The notes under the pieces were generated by a model. The model worked only from the letters and a program-made list of their open reading frames with translations, was not told the DNA's origin and did not search any database. This document shows positions 1 to 6,833 of a stretch of DNA of 23,324 nt, one piece after another. The translations under genes were made by a program, and so were the position numbers. The stretch lies in assembly GCA_019308985.1 (NCBI GenBank), contig JAFDHB010000043.1:1-23324 (forward strand), in the 5' to 3' direction. The first letter of the stretch is position 1; each line of letters opens with the position of its first letter. This DNA is from Deltaproteobacteria bacterium. GTDB lineage: Bacteria > Desulfobacterota > DSM-4660 > Desulfatiglandales > HGW-15.

Positions 1-338
1 AATTTGATTGAGCCTTGAGAAAAGACCTCCAGGGACCACAACAGCAAATACCATGAGCGCTATTTTCTTTTGGCATAAATGGGTGGAGCGGAAAAGATTT
101 GGGCAACAGCCTGTCAATATCCAATGATGAAAACCCTTGAAGAAAACGGATTGTTTGGATTTTGGAATTTAGGTGATTGGAAATTGTTTGATATTTCGGA
201 TTTGATATTTCGGATTTCAATAGATCAAAGAACTTCCGACAAAGTGAATCCCCTCAGGCGATAACCAAGGGCTGGTCTGCTGAGCCACGATGCTTATGTG
301 TAAGGGTTCAATGAATATTTTCAGGATGCTATTGCAAG
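1..338. other. Gene-poor left edge, no convincing gene
   Basis: I see no supportable gene here. A 61-codon open frame at 79-264 (+) has low-complexity, T/G-rich DNA in its middle and no family motif, so I do not call it. On the minus strand an ATG at 54-52 opens a short hydrophobic frame with no stop before the left edge, but 18 codons without a ribosome binding site are too few to call. The only structured element is a short tandem repeat at 190-217. The terminator at 339-376 implies that a plus-strand transcript from outside or from this segment ends here. Confidence 0.5.
190..217. repeat. Two perfect tandem copies of a 14-bp unit
   Basis: The unit GATATTTCGGATTT occurs at 190-203 and again at 204-217 with no mismatch. 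It sits in an AT-rich, T/G-skewed stretch (about 150-220) with further partial copies of the type TTTGGA. Nothing suggests a coding or binding role. It is best read as a small slippage-prone repeat in spacer DNA. Confidence 0.75.
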
Positions 339-376
339 AACCTCCTTATCATTTTCGTTGGTAAGGGGTTTTTTTT
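339..376 (+). terminator. Intrinsic terminator upstream of pilR
   Basis: The left arm 339-350 (AACCTCCTTATC) pairs with 360-370 (GGTAAGGGGTT). This gives eleven base pairs, with one bulged T and one G-U pair, around a nine-base loop at 351-359. A run of eight T residues (369-376) follows at once. This is a classic rho-independent terminator for plus-strand transcription. It should insulate pilR from whatever lies to the left, so pilR probably has its own promoter between 377 and 455. Confidence 0.75.
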
Positions 377-388
377 GGCCCTATACGA

Positions 389-438
389 TTGACGAACTCG
401 TGAAGAGTCAAAATTGGGCTTTTTACGAAGCCATCAGG
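389..438. repeat. Imperfect palindrome just upstream of pilR
   Basis: The core arms are 398-409 (TCGTGAAGAGTC) and 417-428 (GGCTTTTTACGA). All twelve positions can pair in RNA if three G-U pairs are allowed, around a seven-base loop. Weaker symmetry extends outward to about 389 and 438. It lies 27 bases before the pilR start. There is no T tract, so it is not a terminator. It looks like a small dispersed palindromic element or a structured leader; only a genome-wide search can separate these. Confidence 0.5.
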
Positions 439-455
439 TTTGACTGGGGGAAGCG

Positions 456-1850
456 TTGCCGGACAAAGAGAAGGGAAAGATTCTTGTCGTAGATGACGAG
501 AGAAGCATGAGGGAATTCCTCGAGATCTTTCTGAGCAAGGAGGGGTACGAGGTGACTCTTGCCTCCGACGGGGAGGAGGCCAATCACTTGTTGGAAGAAG
601 AGAAATACGACGTCGTGATAACAGACATAAAAATGAAGGATGTCGACGGGATCGATGTCCTGAAAAAGGCCAAGGCATTGAGCCCGGAGACCATCGTGAT
701 CATAATTTCCGCCTTTGCCACTGCCGAAAACGCCGTCGAGGCCATGAAAGAAGGGGCCTATGACTATATCCCTAAGCCCTTCAAGGTTAAGGATATCAAG
801 AAGATAGTCCAGGATGCCCTCAGGACGAGAAGGCAGACCCCCAAGGAAACTCGGGAAGAGGAGCCATCGACCAGCCTTCACTACGGGTATCTGATAGGCG
901 AGAGCCCGCAGATGAGAAAGGTCTACGACATGATAGAACGGGTTTCTCAGACCAAGAGCAATATCCTCATCTCCGGCGAGAGCGGTACCGGGAAGGAGTT
1001 GGTGGCGAGGGCTATTCATGAGCAAAGCCAGAGGCGGGATAAACCTTTTCTGGTGATAAACTGTGCGGGTATCCCGGAGAACCTGATAGAAAGCGAGTTG
1101 TTCGGATACAAGAAGGGAGCGTTCACAGGGGCCATTGCTGACAAGGAAGGGCTCTTCGATGCGGCAGACGGGGGGACGGTCTTCTTTGATGAAATAGGAG
1201 AGTTGCCACCGTCCTTGCAGGTAAAGCTGCTCAGGGTGGTACAAGAGAGGACTTTTACGGCAGTGGGCGGGACCGAAGAAAAGACAGTGGATGTACGCTT
1301 CATCTCGGCGACCAACAAGGACCTGGAGGCGGAGGTCATCAACAACAAGTTCAGGGAGGATCTCTTCTTCAGGCTCAACGTAATCCAGATCGGCATGCCT
1401 CCCCTGAGGGAGCGTGATGGTGATCTCCCGCTCTTGGCCCAGTATTTCCTGGAAAAATACTGCCGTGAACTGGGGAAAGATGTAAAGAAGATTTCCGCGT
1501 ATGCAATGGATATCCTCCAGCAATACACCTTCCCCGGCAATGTCAGGGAACTGGAAAACATAATAGAGAGGAGCATCGCCCTAGAGACGTCCAATATAGT
1601 GCTGCCTGAGAGTCTCACCCTATCAAATTTCCAGAGAGACAGGATCAGCAAGAACAGGCGGCGGCGCGACCTCACCCACTCCGGGATAAACCTTGACGAG
1701 GTGATGGCCGACATTGAAAAGGATTACATCGTTAGGGCCCTGGAAATAGCACACGGGTCGAAACAACGGGCCGCGAATTTGCTCGGGATAAGCATGAGGT
1801 CTTTCCGCTACCGCCTGGAGAAGCTCGGCCTGCACGGAAACGAGGAATAG
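456..1850 (+). CDS. pilR: Sigma-54 response regulator, PilR type
   Basis: This is a cytoplasmic NtrC-family activator that drives RNA polymerase-sigma-54 open complex formation, here most likely at pilA. The order is a receiver domain (about 7-122) with acidic pocket D13/D14, phospho-acceptor D57, S85 and K107; an AAA+ domain (about 145-375) with Walker A GESGTGKE at 174-181, the sigma-54 contact loop GAFTGA at 221-226, Walker B FFDE at 243-246 and candidate arginine fingers R300/R306; and a Fis-type helix-turn-helix (about 425-460). The C-terminal LGISMRSFRYRLEKLG wording is typical of PilR. Length (464 aa) is normal. The start is a TTG preceded by TGGGGGAAG. Its usual partner kinase gene pilS is not upstream, where a terminator and palindrome lie instead. 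The sigma-54 promoter and pilin gene directly downstream support the PilR assignment over a generic NtrC regulator. Confidence 0.85.
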   Translation: MPDKEKGKILVVDDERSMREFLEIFLSKEGYEVTLASDGEEANHLLEEEKYDVVITDIKMKDVDGIDVLKKAKALSPETIVIIISAFATAENAVEAMKEGAYDYIPKPFKVKDIKKIVQDALRTRRQTPKETREEEPSTSLHYGYLIGESPQMRKVYDMIERVSQTKSNILISGESGTGKELVARAIHEQSQRRDKPFLVINCAGIPENLIESELFGYKKGAFTGAIADKEGLFDAADGGTVFFDEIGELPPSLQVKLLRVVQERTFTAVGGTEEKTVDVRFISATNKDLEAEVINNKFREDLFFRLNVIQIGMPPLRERDGDLPLLAQYFLEKYCRELGKDVKKISAYAMDILQQYTFPGNVRELENIIERSIALETSNIVLPESLTLSNFQRDRISKNRRRRDLTHSGINLDEVMADIEKDYIVRALEIAHGSKQRAANLLGISMRSFRYRLEKLGLHGNEE

Positions 1851-1938
1851 TTCAGTTCTCGGCACATCTCACCAAGCTTTCGTTCCTGCAAAACCCCAAT
1901 AATAACACAATGTTATCGCGTCAAATCCGCGAATCCTT

Positions 1939-1972
1939 ACAAAAAATGTCCCGGAGTAAACAAAAAATGTCC
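1939..1972. promoter_or_regulatory. Direct-repeat enhancer candidate (PilR boxes)
   Basis: The 13-mer ACAAAAAATGTCC occurs twice without mismatch, at 1939-1951 and 1960-1972. The copies start 21 bp apart, which is two helical turns and places them on the same DNA face. They lie about 145-177 bp upstream of the expected pilA transcription start, a normal distance for an NtrC-type enhancer. Pseudomonas PilR is known to bind repeated sites ending in TGTC, and both copies carry TGTC after an A tract. Assignment to PilR is inference. Confidence 0.55.
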
Positions 1973-2052
1973 TTCCCCGCCCCGATTTTGACCAAAAAAC
2001 CCTTCCTTACTACGGGGCATGCAATTACTGGTCAATTCGCATTTGGTAACTT

Positions 2053-2075
2053 ATTGAATATTCAACCTATTCAAT
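2053..2075. promoter_or_regulatory. AT-rich inverted repeats before the pilA promoter
   Basis: A perfect 12-bp palindrome, TTGAATATTCAA, lies at 2054-2065. It is interleaved with an 8-bp inverted repeat, ATTGAATA (2053-2060) and TATTCAAT (2068-2075). The site sits between the enhancer candidate and the -24 box, where a bending protein or a second regulator would act in a sigma-54 promoter. No specific protein can be named. Confidence 0.35.
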
Positions 2076-2089
2076 GCTCATGATTGCTG

Positions 2090-2105
2090 TGGCACGGTAT
2101 TTGTA
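2090..2105 (+). promoter_or_regulatory. Sigma-54 (-24/-12) promoter of pilA
   Basis: TGGCAC (2090-2095), five bases, then TTGTA (2101-2105) matches the consensus TGGCAC-N5-TTGCA except for T in place of C in the -12 element. The spacing of the -24 GG (2091-2092) to the -12 dinucleotide (2103-2104) is the required value. Transcription should start near 2116, giving a leader of about 158 bases. It is the only good match I saw in the window, and its position before a pilin gene with pilR upstream is exactly what the family predicts. Confidence 0.85.
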
Positions 2106-2190
2106 TATAACCTTTGACAGGTTAGACGATCGGGCCTTTGGAAGCTAGGTATGAGGCCAATTGCTAGTAACAATTTAGTAGAATAGAATG

Positions 2191-2202
2191 AAAGGAGGTG
2201 AT
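2191..2202 (+). promoter_or_regulatory. Orphan extended Shine-Dalgarno (STAB-SD-like)
   Basis: AAAGGAGGTGAT is a 12-base perfect complement of the usual 16S rRNA 3' end. It lies in the pilA leader, 72 bases before the pilA start, and pilA has its own ribosome binding site. The only nearby start codons are the overlapping ATG at 2201 (a 7-codon frame ending 2224) and the ATG at 2188 (10 codons ending 2220), neither well spaced. In Bacillus, similar orphan sites bind ribosomes and protect long-lived mRNAs. A stabilising role here is inference. Confidence 0.5.
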
Positions 2203-2273
2203 GGGTCAATCTCAGATTAATTAACCATTAACCGGGATCGTCTTTTAAACAGTAAAAGGAGGTAAAAGAAAAA

Positions 2274-2654
2274 ATGTTGACAAAAATGAACAAAAAGATG
2301 AGTGAAGAGGGTTTTACCCTGATTGAGTTGATGATCGTTATCGCCATTATCGGTATTCTTGCAGCGATAGCAATTCCCCAGTTCTCAGCGTACAGGAAGA
2401 GGTCATATAACTCAGCCGCACAGTCAGATCTGAGGAATGCGGCCACCGCACAGGAGGCCTACTACGTGGACCATCAAACCTATGCCGATACATTGGACGA
2501 CATACTAGGTTCCACCTACGGATTGTTTACTTCTGAAAATGTCACCATTTCATTAGATGCGGATACATCACGTTACACTATGACCGCGTATCACTCACGG
2601 GGTGACAAGATCTATACACTCACCGGTCCGGGGGGCACCATAACAGGCGGATAA
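2274..2654 (+). CDS. pilA: Type IV major pilin, Geobacter-like N-terminus
   Basis: This encodes a 126-aa prepilin. A short basic leader ends at G13, and prepilin peptidase should cut before F14, leaving the FTLIEL start with the essential Glu at mature position 5. The hydrophobic helix covers mature residues 1-25. The mature chain is 113 aa, longer than the 61-aa Geobacter PilA, with a Thr/Ser-rich C-terminal half and no cysteine, hence no disulfide loop. Aromatics sit at mature 1, 24, 27, 32, 50, 51 and 57. The ATG at 2274 is chosen because AAGGAGGT (2256-2263) lies ten bases upstream; in-frame ATGs at 2286 and 2298 are less well placed. Expression is probably from the sigma-54 promoter at 2090-2105 under PilR, with termination at 2683-2723. 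The protein resides in the inner membrane until assembly, with its C-terminal domain in the periplasm. Confidence 0.93.
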   Translation: MLTKMNKKMSEEGFTLIELMIVIAIIGILAAIAIPQFSAYRKRSYNSAAQSDLRNAATAQEAYYVDHQTYADTLDDILGSTYGLFTSENVTISLDADTSRYTMTAYHSRGDKIYTLTGPGGTITGG

Positions 2655-2682
2655 TAGCATCCTGTTAGATGCGCTTGACCAG

Positions 2683-2723
2683 GGAGAGTGGACCAGTACG
2701 TGGACTGGTTCACTCTCTTTTTT
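2683..2723 (+). terminator. Strong intrinsic terminator after pilA
   Basis: Arms 2683-2697 and 2704-2718 form a stem of about fifteen base pairs with two G-U pairs. The loop is ACGTGG (2698-2703), and a T run (2718-2723) follows. It starts 29 bases after the pilA stop. It should end most pilA transcripts and separate pilin expression from the glycosyltransferase genes, unless some read-through is allowed. Confidence 0.9.
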
Positions 2724-2744
2724 CGATAAAAGAGTCATGCCCGG

Positions 2745-4979
2745 ATGGCTCTGGTATTCTTTGCGAGTCAGGCAGACTCGGCTCATGCCCGCCATACTCG
2801 ATGGGATTTTGCATTTGAGATAATGAGACTTGAAAACAGTGCATCGAATTCGCCAAATATCCCTGCTTTGCGCCAAACCATTTTCGCTGTCTCCGCCCTG
2901 ATCATTGTCATTTTTCTTATCTACGGCAACGCCTTTGATTGTTCCTGGCATCTTGATGACAAACCGAATATCACAGACAATCCGCGGATCCATCTCTCAG
3001 GGCTTCACTGGCAGGGGATCAAGGCGGCCCTATACTCTGACCAGAGAAACCCCGGCGTACTTTACAGGCCCGTAGCGGCCTTGAGCTTTGCCCTCAACTA
3101 TTACTTCGGCGGCCTCGATGTTGCCGGGTACCACCTGGTGAATATCATAATCCATGTAATAGCTTCGATATTTCTCTTCCTGTTCATACACAACACCATG
3201 CATCTGCCTTCTCTTAGGGGAAGGTACGGTTCCAAGGGCTACTTCATTGCCCTCTTGAGCACGTTTCTCTGGGCGATTCACCCCATCCAGACCCAGGGTG
3301 TGACATATATCGTGCAGCGAATGGCATCCCTGGCAGGAATGTTCTACATCATGGCGATGTATTTCTATCTCAGGGCCCGCACAGCATCAGGTAAGATGCA
3401 AAGAATTGCCTTTGGTGCCCTGTGTATCTCCGCTTTTCTCCTTGCCTTGGGATCGAAGGAGAACGCGATTCTGCTCCCCCTTTCTCTGCTCCTTTTCGAG
3501 ATCCTTCTTTTTCAAGACACAAGAAGCCGAGCCCTATCCGGGAACCTGAAGACAATCTCCCTTCTCGTGGGAATAACGGTATTGGTCGGGGGCGGTTACC
3601 TGTTCTACCGAGAGGAAGGCCTCCTTTCATTCTTTTCAGGATATCAAGATCGCCCGTTTACTCTCTACCAGAGGCTTCTTACCGAACCGAGAGTTTTGCT
3701 TTTCTATGTAAGCCAGTTGCTCTATCCCTCACCGGAAAGATTCAGCGTTGCACACAGCATGGAAATCTCGACTTCCCTTTTCCACCCCGTGACCACCCTT
3801 CCGTCCATCCTGGTGATCATCGGCTCTATCGCCTTTCTGGTACTCAGGGCAAAGAGAATGCCCCTGATTTCATTCAGCTTCTTGTTCTTCCTCGTGAACC
3901 ACGCGGTGGAATCAACCATACTACCCCTGGAACTCGTCTTTGAGCACAGGAACTACATTCCTTCAATGATGTTCTTTATCCCCTTTGCAATGGCCCTTGC
4001 GCTCGCCTTGGAAAGGTACGAAGACAAGAAGGCCATGAAAGGGGTGTTTGTGATCTTTATCATACTGGTCCTCGTAGGGTTTGGTAGCGGGACCTATATC
4101 AGAAACTTCACCTGGAAAGACCCCGGTAGCCTTTGGACTGATGCTTCGTTCAAGGCGCCGGACCACTGGCGGGTCCATCACAACCTGGGCGTATACTTCT
4201 ACGAGGAGAGGGGTGACATAGAGAGGGCCAGGGTTGAGTTTGAAAGGGCGTTAAAGAGCCCGGTAGTTCATAGGAGGAACGAAAAGATGTTGACCTATTA
4301 CCAGTTGGGGAAGCTATACGGAGACCTGAGAAATCTTAAGCCCTCGGAGTTCTACTACAGAAAGGCCCTGGATATGGATCCGGGATTCTATCACGCCTTG
4401 AACAGTCTCGCCGGCCTCTATGATCTGAGGGGGGAAAGTGAAAAAGCCGACAAATACTTGATGTCAGCCTACAGCGCGAACCCAGCCGACCCTTCTGTGA
4501 ATTTCAATATGGGAGTCTACTTCTTGAAAGAAAACAAATCGAACAAGGCCATTTACCACCTCACCAGGGCCCTGGGAGAAGAAAGGCTTGCGGCCAGAAC
4601 ACTCCTGTACCTGGGGGTCGCATACAAGAGAAAGGGGTGGTATGGGAGAGCAGCGGTAACTTTCAGGAAATCCCTCGAGGTGAACAAAAAGGACATAACA
4701 CCCCACCTCCATCTCATGGAGATCTATTCCATCAAGGGCCACCACCGACTCAGCAGGAGAGAAGCGGCACGGCTCGTGAGATTGCTTCAAAGGGAAGAAT
4801 CGCTATTCAATCAGGTAATGAACCTCCTGCTGAACGATGGGTTCCGAGGTCATGTCCGGCTTTCAGCTCAGGTCATCCTGCCACTCCTTTACCAGGCACT
4901 GGAACAAGAAGGGGAAGGGCTAGACAGGAAAATGGACATCATTCAAAAAATATTGGAAAATGAATCGAAAATTAGCTAA
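2745..4979 (+). CDS. TMTC-like GT-C membrane protein with TPR tail
   Basis: A 744-aa inner-membrane protein. The N-terminal two thirds are polytopic (first membrane span about 45-61). An Asp pair at 71-72 sits in the first outer loop in an LDDKPN-type motif, followed by RPVAALSFALNYYF, as in the bacterial and animal TMTC family (protein O-mannosyltransferases in animals). From about residue 470 onward come roughly six TPR repeats (for example NLGVYFYEERGDIERA). The expected role is transfer of a sugar from a polyprenyl-phosphate donor in the periplasm, with the TPRs holding the acceptor; donor and acceptor are unknown. The start is uncertain: ATG 2745 gives the longest form, while ATG 2823 puts only about 18 residues before the first span and may be the true start. 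Neither has a good ribosome binding site. It follows the pilA terminator directly. Confidence 0.82.
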   Translation: MALVFFASQADSAHARHTRWDFAFEIMRLENSASNSPNIPALRQTIFAVSALIIVIFLIYGNAFDCSWHLDDKPNITDNPRIHLSGLHWQGIKAALYSDQRNPGVLYRPVAALSFALNYYFGGLDVAGYHLVNIIIHVIASIFLFLFIHNTMHLPSLRGRYGSKGYFIALLSTFLWAIHPIQTQGVTYIVQRMASLAGMFYIMAMYFYLRARTASGKMQRIAFGALCISAFLLALGSKENAILLPLSLLLFEILLFQDTRSRALSGNLKTISLLVGITVLVGGGYLFYREEGLLSFFSGYQDRPFTLYQRLLTEPRVLLFYVSQLLYPSPERFSVAHSMEISTSLFHPVTTLPSILVIIGSIAFLVLRAKRMPLISFSFLFFLVNHAVESTILPLELVFEHRNYIPSMMFFIPFAMALALALERYEDKKAMKGVFVIFIILVLVGFGSGTYIRNFTWKDPGSLWTDASFKAPDHWRVHHNLGVYFYEERGDIERARVEFERALKSPVVHRRNEKMLTYYQLGKLYGDLRNLKPSEFYYRKALDMDPGFYHALNSLAGLYDLRGESEKADKYLMSAYSANPADPSVNFNMGVYFLKENKSNKAIYHLTRALGEERLAARTLLYLGVAYKRKGWYGRAAVTFRKSLEVNKKDITPHLHLMEIYSIKGHHRLSRREAARLVRLLQREESLFNQVMNLLLNDGFRGHVRLSAQVILPLLYQALEQEGEGLDRKMDIIQKILENESKIS

Positions 4980-5025
4980 AATATATAAATACATCGTCAT
5001 TATTCAAAAAGTGGCTTAAATAGGC

Positions 5026-6297
5026 ATGAATATTGATCTACAGCGCAAAATTGATCGCATTGCCGGATCACTGCTCTGTGCCCTTTTTTCCCTTGTGCCC
5101 GGGAGGTGGAGGCAAGAAAGGAGCGGAGATATTCCTTCCAAGATCCTCGTAATACTCCTCTCAGAAATGGGCAGTCTCCTTCTGGCCATACCGATGTTTG
5201 AATATATTCGCAATAGATACCCCAAGGCCTCCCTGTATGTCCTGTTGTTTGAAAGGAACCGAGAATTCCTGGAGATTCTGGATGTCGTCCCGAGGGAGAA
5301 CATCCTGACTGTCAGCGGAGACTCCCTGGGCGGACTCCTAAAGAGCAGCCTGAAGGCGATTAAGAGGATGCGGAAAGAGAAAATCGATACGGTCCTGGAT
5401 TGCGAGCTCTTTGCTCGGATTAGCAGCATATTTTCCTATTTGAGCGGTGCGAAAATTCGGGTGGGCTTTCACCCCCATACCCAAGAGGGGCTTTTCCGGG
5501 GGAACTTTATCAACAGGCCGGTGCTCTATAATCCATACCACCATATTTCACGGCAATTCCTCGCATTGGCTAAGGCCATAGAATCCAGGGACAGACCAAT
5601 GGTGAAAGAGTCCATAGGGAACGGTAGAGACTGGCGACCACCTGTCTTGAATTTAGAACCCACAGAAATCAATCGATTCAGAGAACGCCTTGAACACGAT
5701 TTTCCCTGTGTGCAGGAAGGAAACCTGGTCCTGTTGTATCCCAGCGGTGGTCTCTTGCCCATAAGAGCCTGGCCCCTGGAAAATTTTTGCATCGTGGCCG
5801 AAGAACTCATCCAGAGGGGGCACAGGGTGGGCATAATAGGGATGGAGGCTGATAGAAAAATTGCCGAGAAAATAGTGAGCCATTGCAAGGGCGGCAATTG
5901 CGTAAACCTTGCAGGCTACACCAGGACCCTCCGTGAGCTGATGATTCTCTTTCACCTTGCCTCTCTTTTGATAACCAATGACGGCGGCCCTGGGCATTTT
6001 GCCTCCATGACCCCGGTTCCGGCCATCATATTGTACGGTCCCGAGACCCCGGTGCTCTATGGCTCATTGGACCCAAAGGCTGTGAACCTCTATGTTCCCA
6101 TGTCCTGTTCTCCCTGCTTGACCGCCTATAACCACAGGAATTCTCCCTGCGACGGGAATAACCTCTGCCTGAAATGCATCGATCCGGGAATGGTGCTGGA
6201 AATGGCCTACAAAATTCTAGCCGGAAGAGAGGGTAGTGACGACCATAAATCTGGTGATGGGATGGCCTTGGGTCAGATCTCGCAGGAGGGAATATGA
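5026..6297 (+). CDS. GT9 glycosyltransferase (heptosyltransferase-like)
   Basis: A 423-aa GT-B enzyme of the ADP-heptose:LPS heptosyltransferase family, acting at the cytoplasmic face of the inner membrane. The N-terminal beta-strand with KILVILLSEMGSLLLAIP (39-56) is the acceptor-side opening typical of GT9. The C-terminal half carries the nucleotide-sugar site wording ITNDGGPGHFASM followed by LYGPETP. The sugar need not be heptose. An unusual cysteine cluster (C361, C364, C375, C381, C384) lies near the end. The start has no clear Shine-Dalgarno. It opens a compact operon, since the next gene overlaps its stop in an ATGA. A 46-base AT-rich spacer before it could hold a promoter, but I see no convincing boxes. 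Confidence 0.85.
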   Translation: MNIDLQRKIDRIAGSLLCALFSLVPGRWRQERSGDIPSKILVILLSEMGSLLLAIPMFEYIRNRYPKASLYVLLFERNREFLEILDVVPRENILTVSGDSLGGLLKSSLKAIKRMRKEKIDTVLDCELFARISSIFSYLSGAKIRVGFHPHTQEGLFRGNFINRPVLYNPYHHISRQFLALAKAIESRDRPMVKESIGNGRDWRPPVLNLEPTEINRFRERLEHDFPCVQEGNLVLLYPSGGLLPIRAWPLENFCIVAEELIQRGHRVGIIGMEADRKIAEKIVSHCKGGNCVNLAGYTRTLRELMILFHLASLLITNDGGPGHFASMTPVPAIILYGPETPVLYGSLDPKAVNLYVPMSCSPCLTAYNHRNSPCDGNNLCLKCIDPGMVLEMAYKILAGREGSDDHKSGDGMALGQISQEGI

Positions 6298-6833
6298 TGT
6301 CAGAGCAAGGCATGATTTTCGAGGACAAGATCATAAATCTCCCCCTAGTGGGGCATCTTATTAGGCACAGGTTCATAAAGTTCGGGATCGTTGGGACATC
6401 GGGCACAATTGTGAATTTGATCATGCTATACCTAAATCAAGAGGTTTTCTTGAAGTCCCTTACCCCGCCTGAAACAAGGCTCAAAGTATCACTTGCCATC
6501 GCCATCTTCCTTGCAACCATGAACAATTTCCTCTTGAACAGGTGGTGGACCTGGAAGGACAGGAAAGGAAAGACACGACATGGCTTTTTTTCCCAGATGT
6601 GCCGGTATTATGTCGCCTGTGCGCTGGCAATCGGCCTCCAATACGCCCTGACCATACTCTTGGCGAGGGTTGTCCACTATTTGGTTTCAAATATTACGGC
6701 AATCGGACTCTCGGCGATACTGGTGTATGTCATAAATGACATTTGGACCTTCGCGCTCAGGAGAAGGGGCCAGGGAAGGTCACAGAAACGCTTATCCTTA
6801 GAAGGCCATGAAATGAAGGAGGCTTGGGATTGA
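6294..6833 (+). CDS. GtrA-family membrane protein, lipid-sugar flippase
   Basis: A small 179-aa polytopic protein with about four membrane spans. It has the family's opening KFGIVGTSGTIVNL and the NNFLLNRWWTW motif between spans two and three. GtrA/GtcA proteins are thought to flip undecaprenyl-phosphate-linked monosaccharides to the periplasmic side, working with a GT2 enzyme and a GT-C transferase. Both partners are encoded just downstream. ATG 6294 overlaps the previous stop (ATGA), but the second ATG at 6297 is six bases from AGGAGGG (6284-6290) and may be preferred. The substrate is not visible from the sequence. Confidence 0.9.
   Translation: MMSEQGMIFEDKIINLPLVGHLIRHRFIKFGIVGTSGTIVNLIMLYLNQEVFLKSLTPPETRLKVSLAIAIFLATMNNFLLNRWWTWKDRKGKTRHGFFSQMCRYYVACALAIGLQYALTILLARVVHYLVSNITAIGLSAILVYVINDIWTFALRRRGQGRSQKRLSLEGHEMKEAWD

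Noticed and set aside
1..54. Hydrophobic minus-strand frame starting MVFAVVVPGG and running off the left edge
   Set aside because: Only 18 codons visible and no Shine-Dalgarno; cannot be separated from chance without sequence to the left.
79..264. 61-codon plus-strand frame near the left edge
   Set aside because: No ribosome site, tandem-repeat DNA in the middle and no recognisable motif; most likely chance.
389..417. TTGACG at 389-394 as a -35 box for pilR
   Set aside because: No acceptable -10 hexamer at 16-18 bases; the match sits inside the palindrome and may be chance.
423..1523. Long (366-codon) minus-strand frame opposite pilR
   Set aside because: The plus frame has all domains and catalytic motifs of PilR; the antisense frame is a composition shadow without any motif.
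1902..1916. ATAACA-CAA-TGTTAT hairpin after pilR as a terminator
   Set aside because: Six AT-rich pairs with a three-base loop and no T tract; not a terminator, and no other role is apparent.
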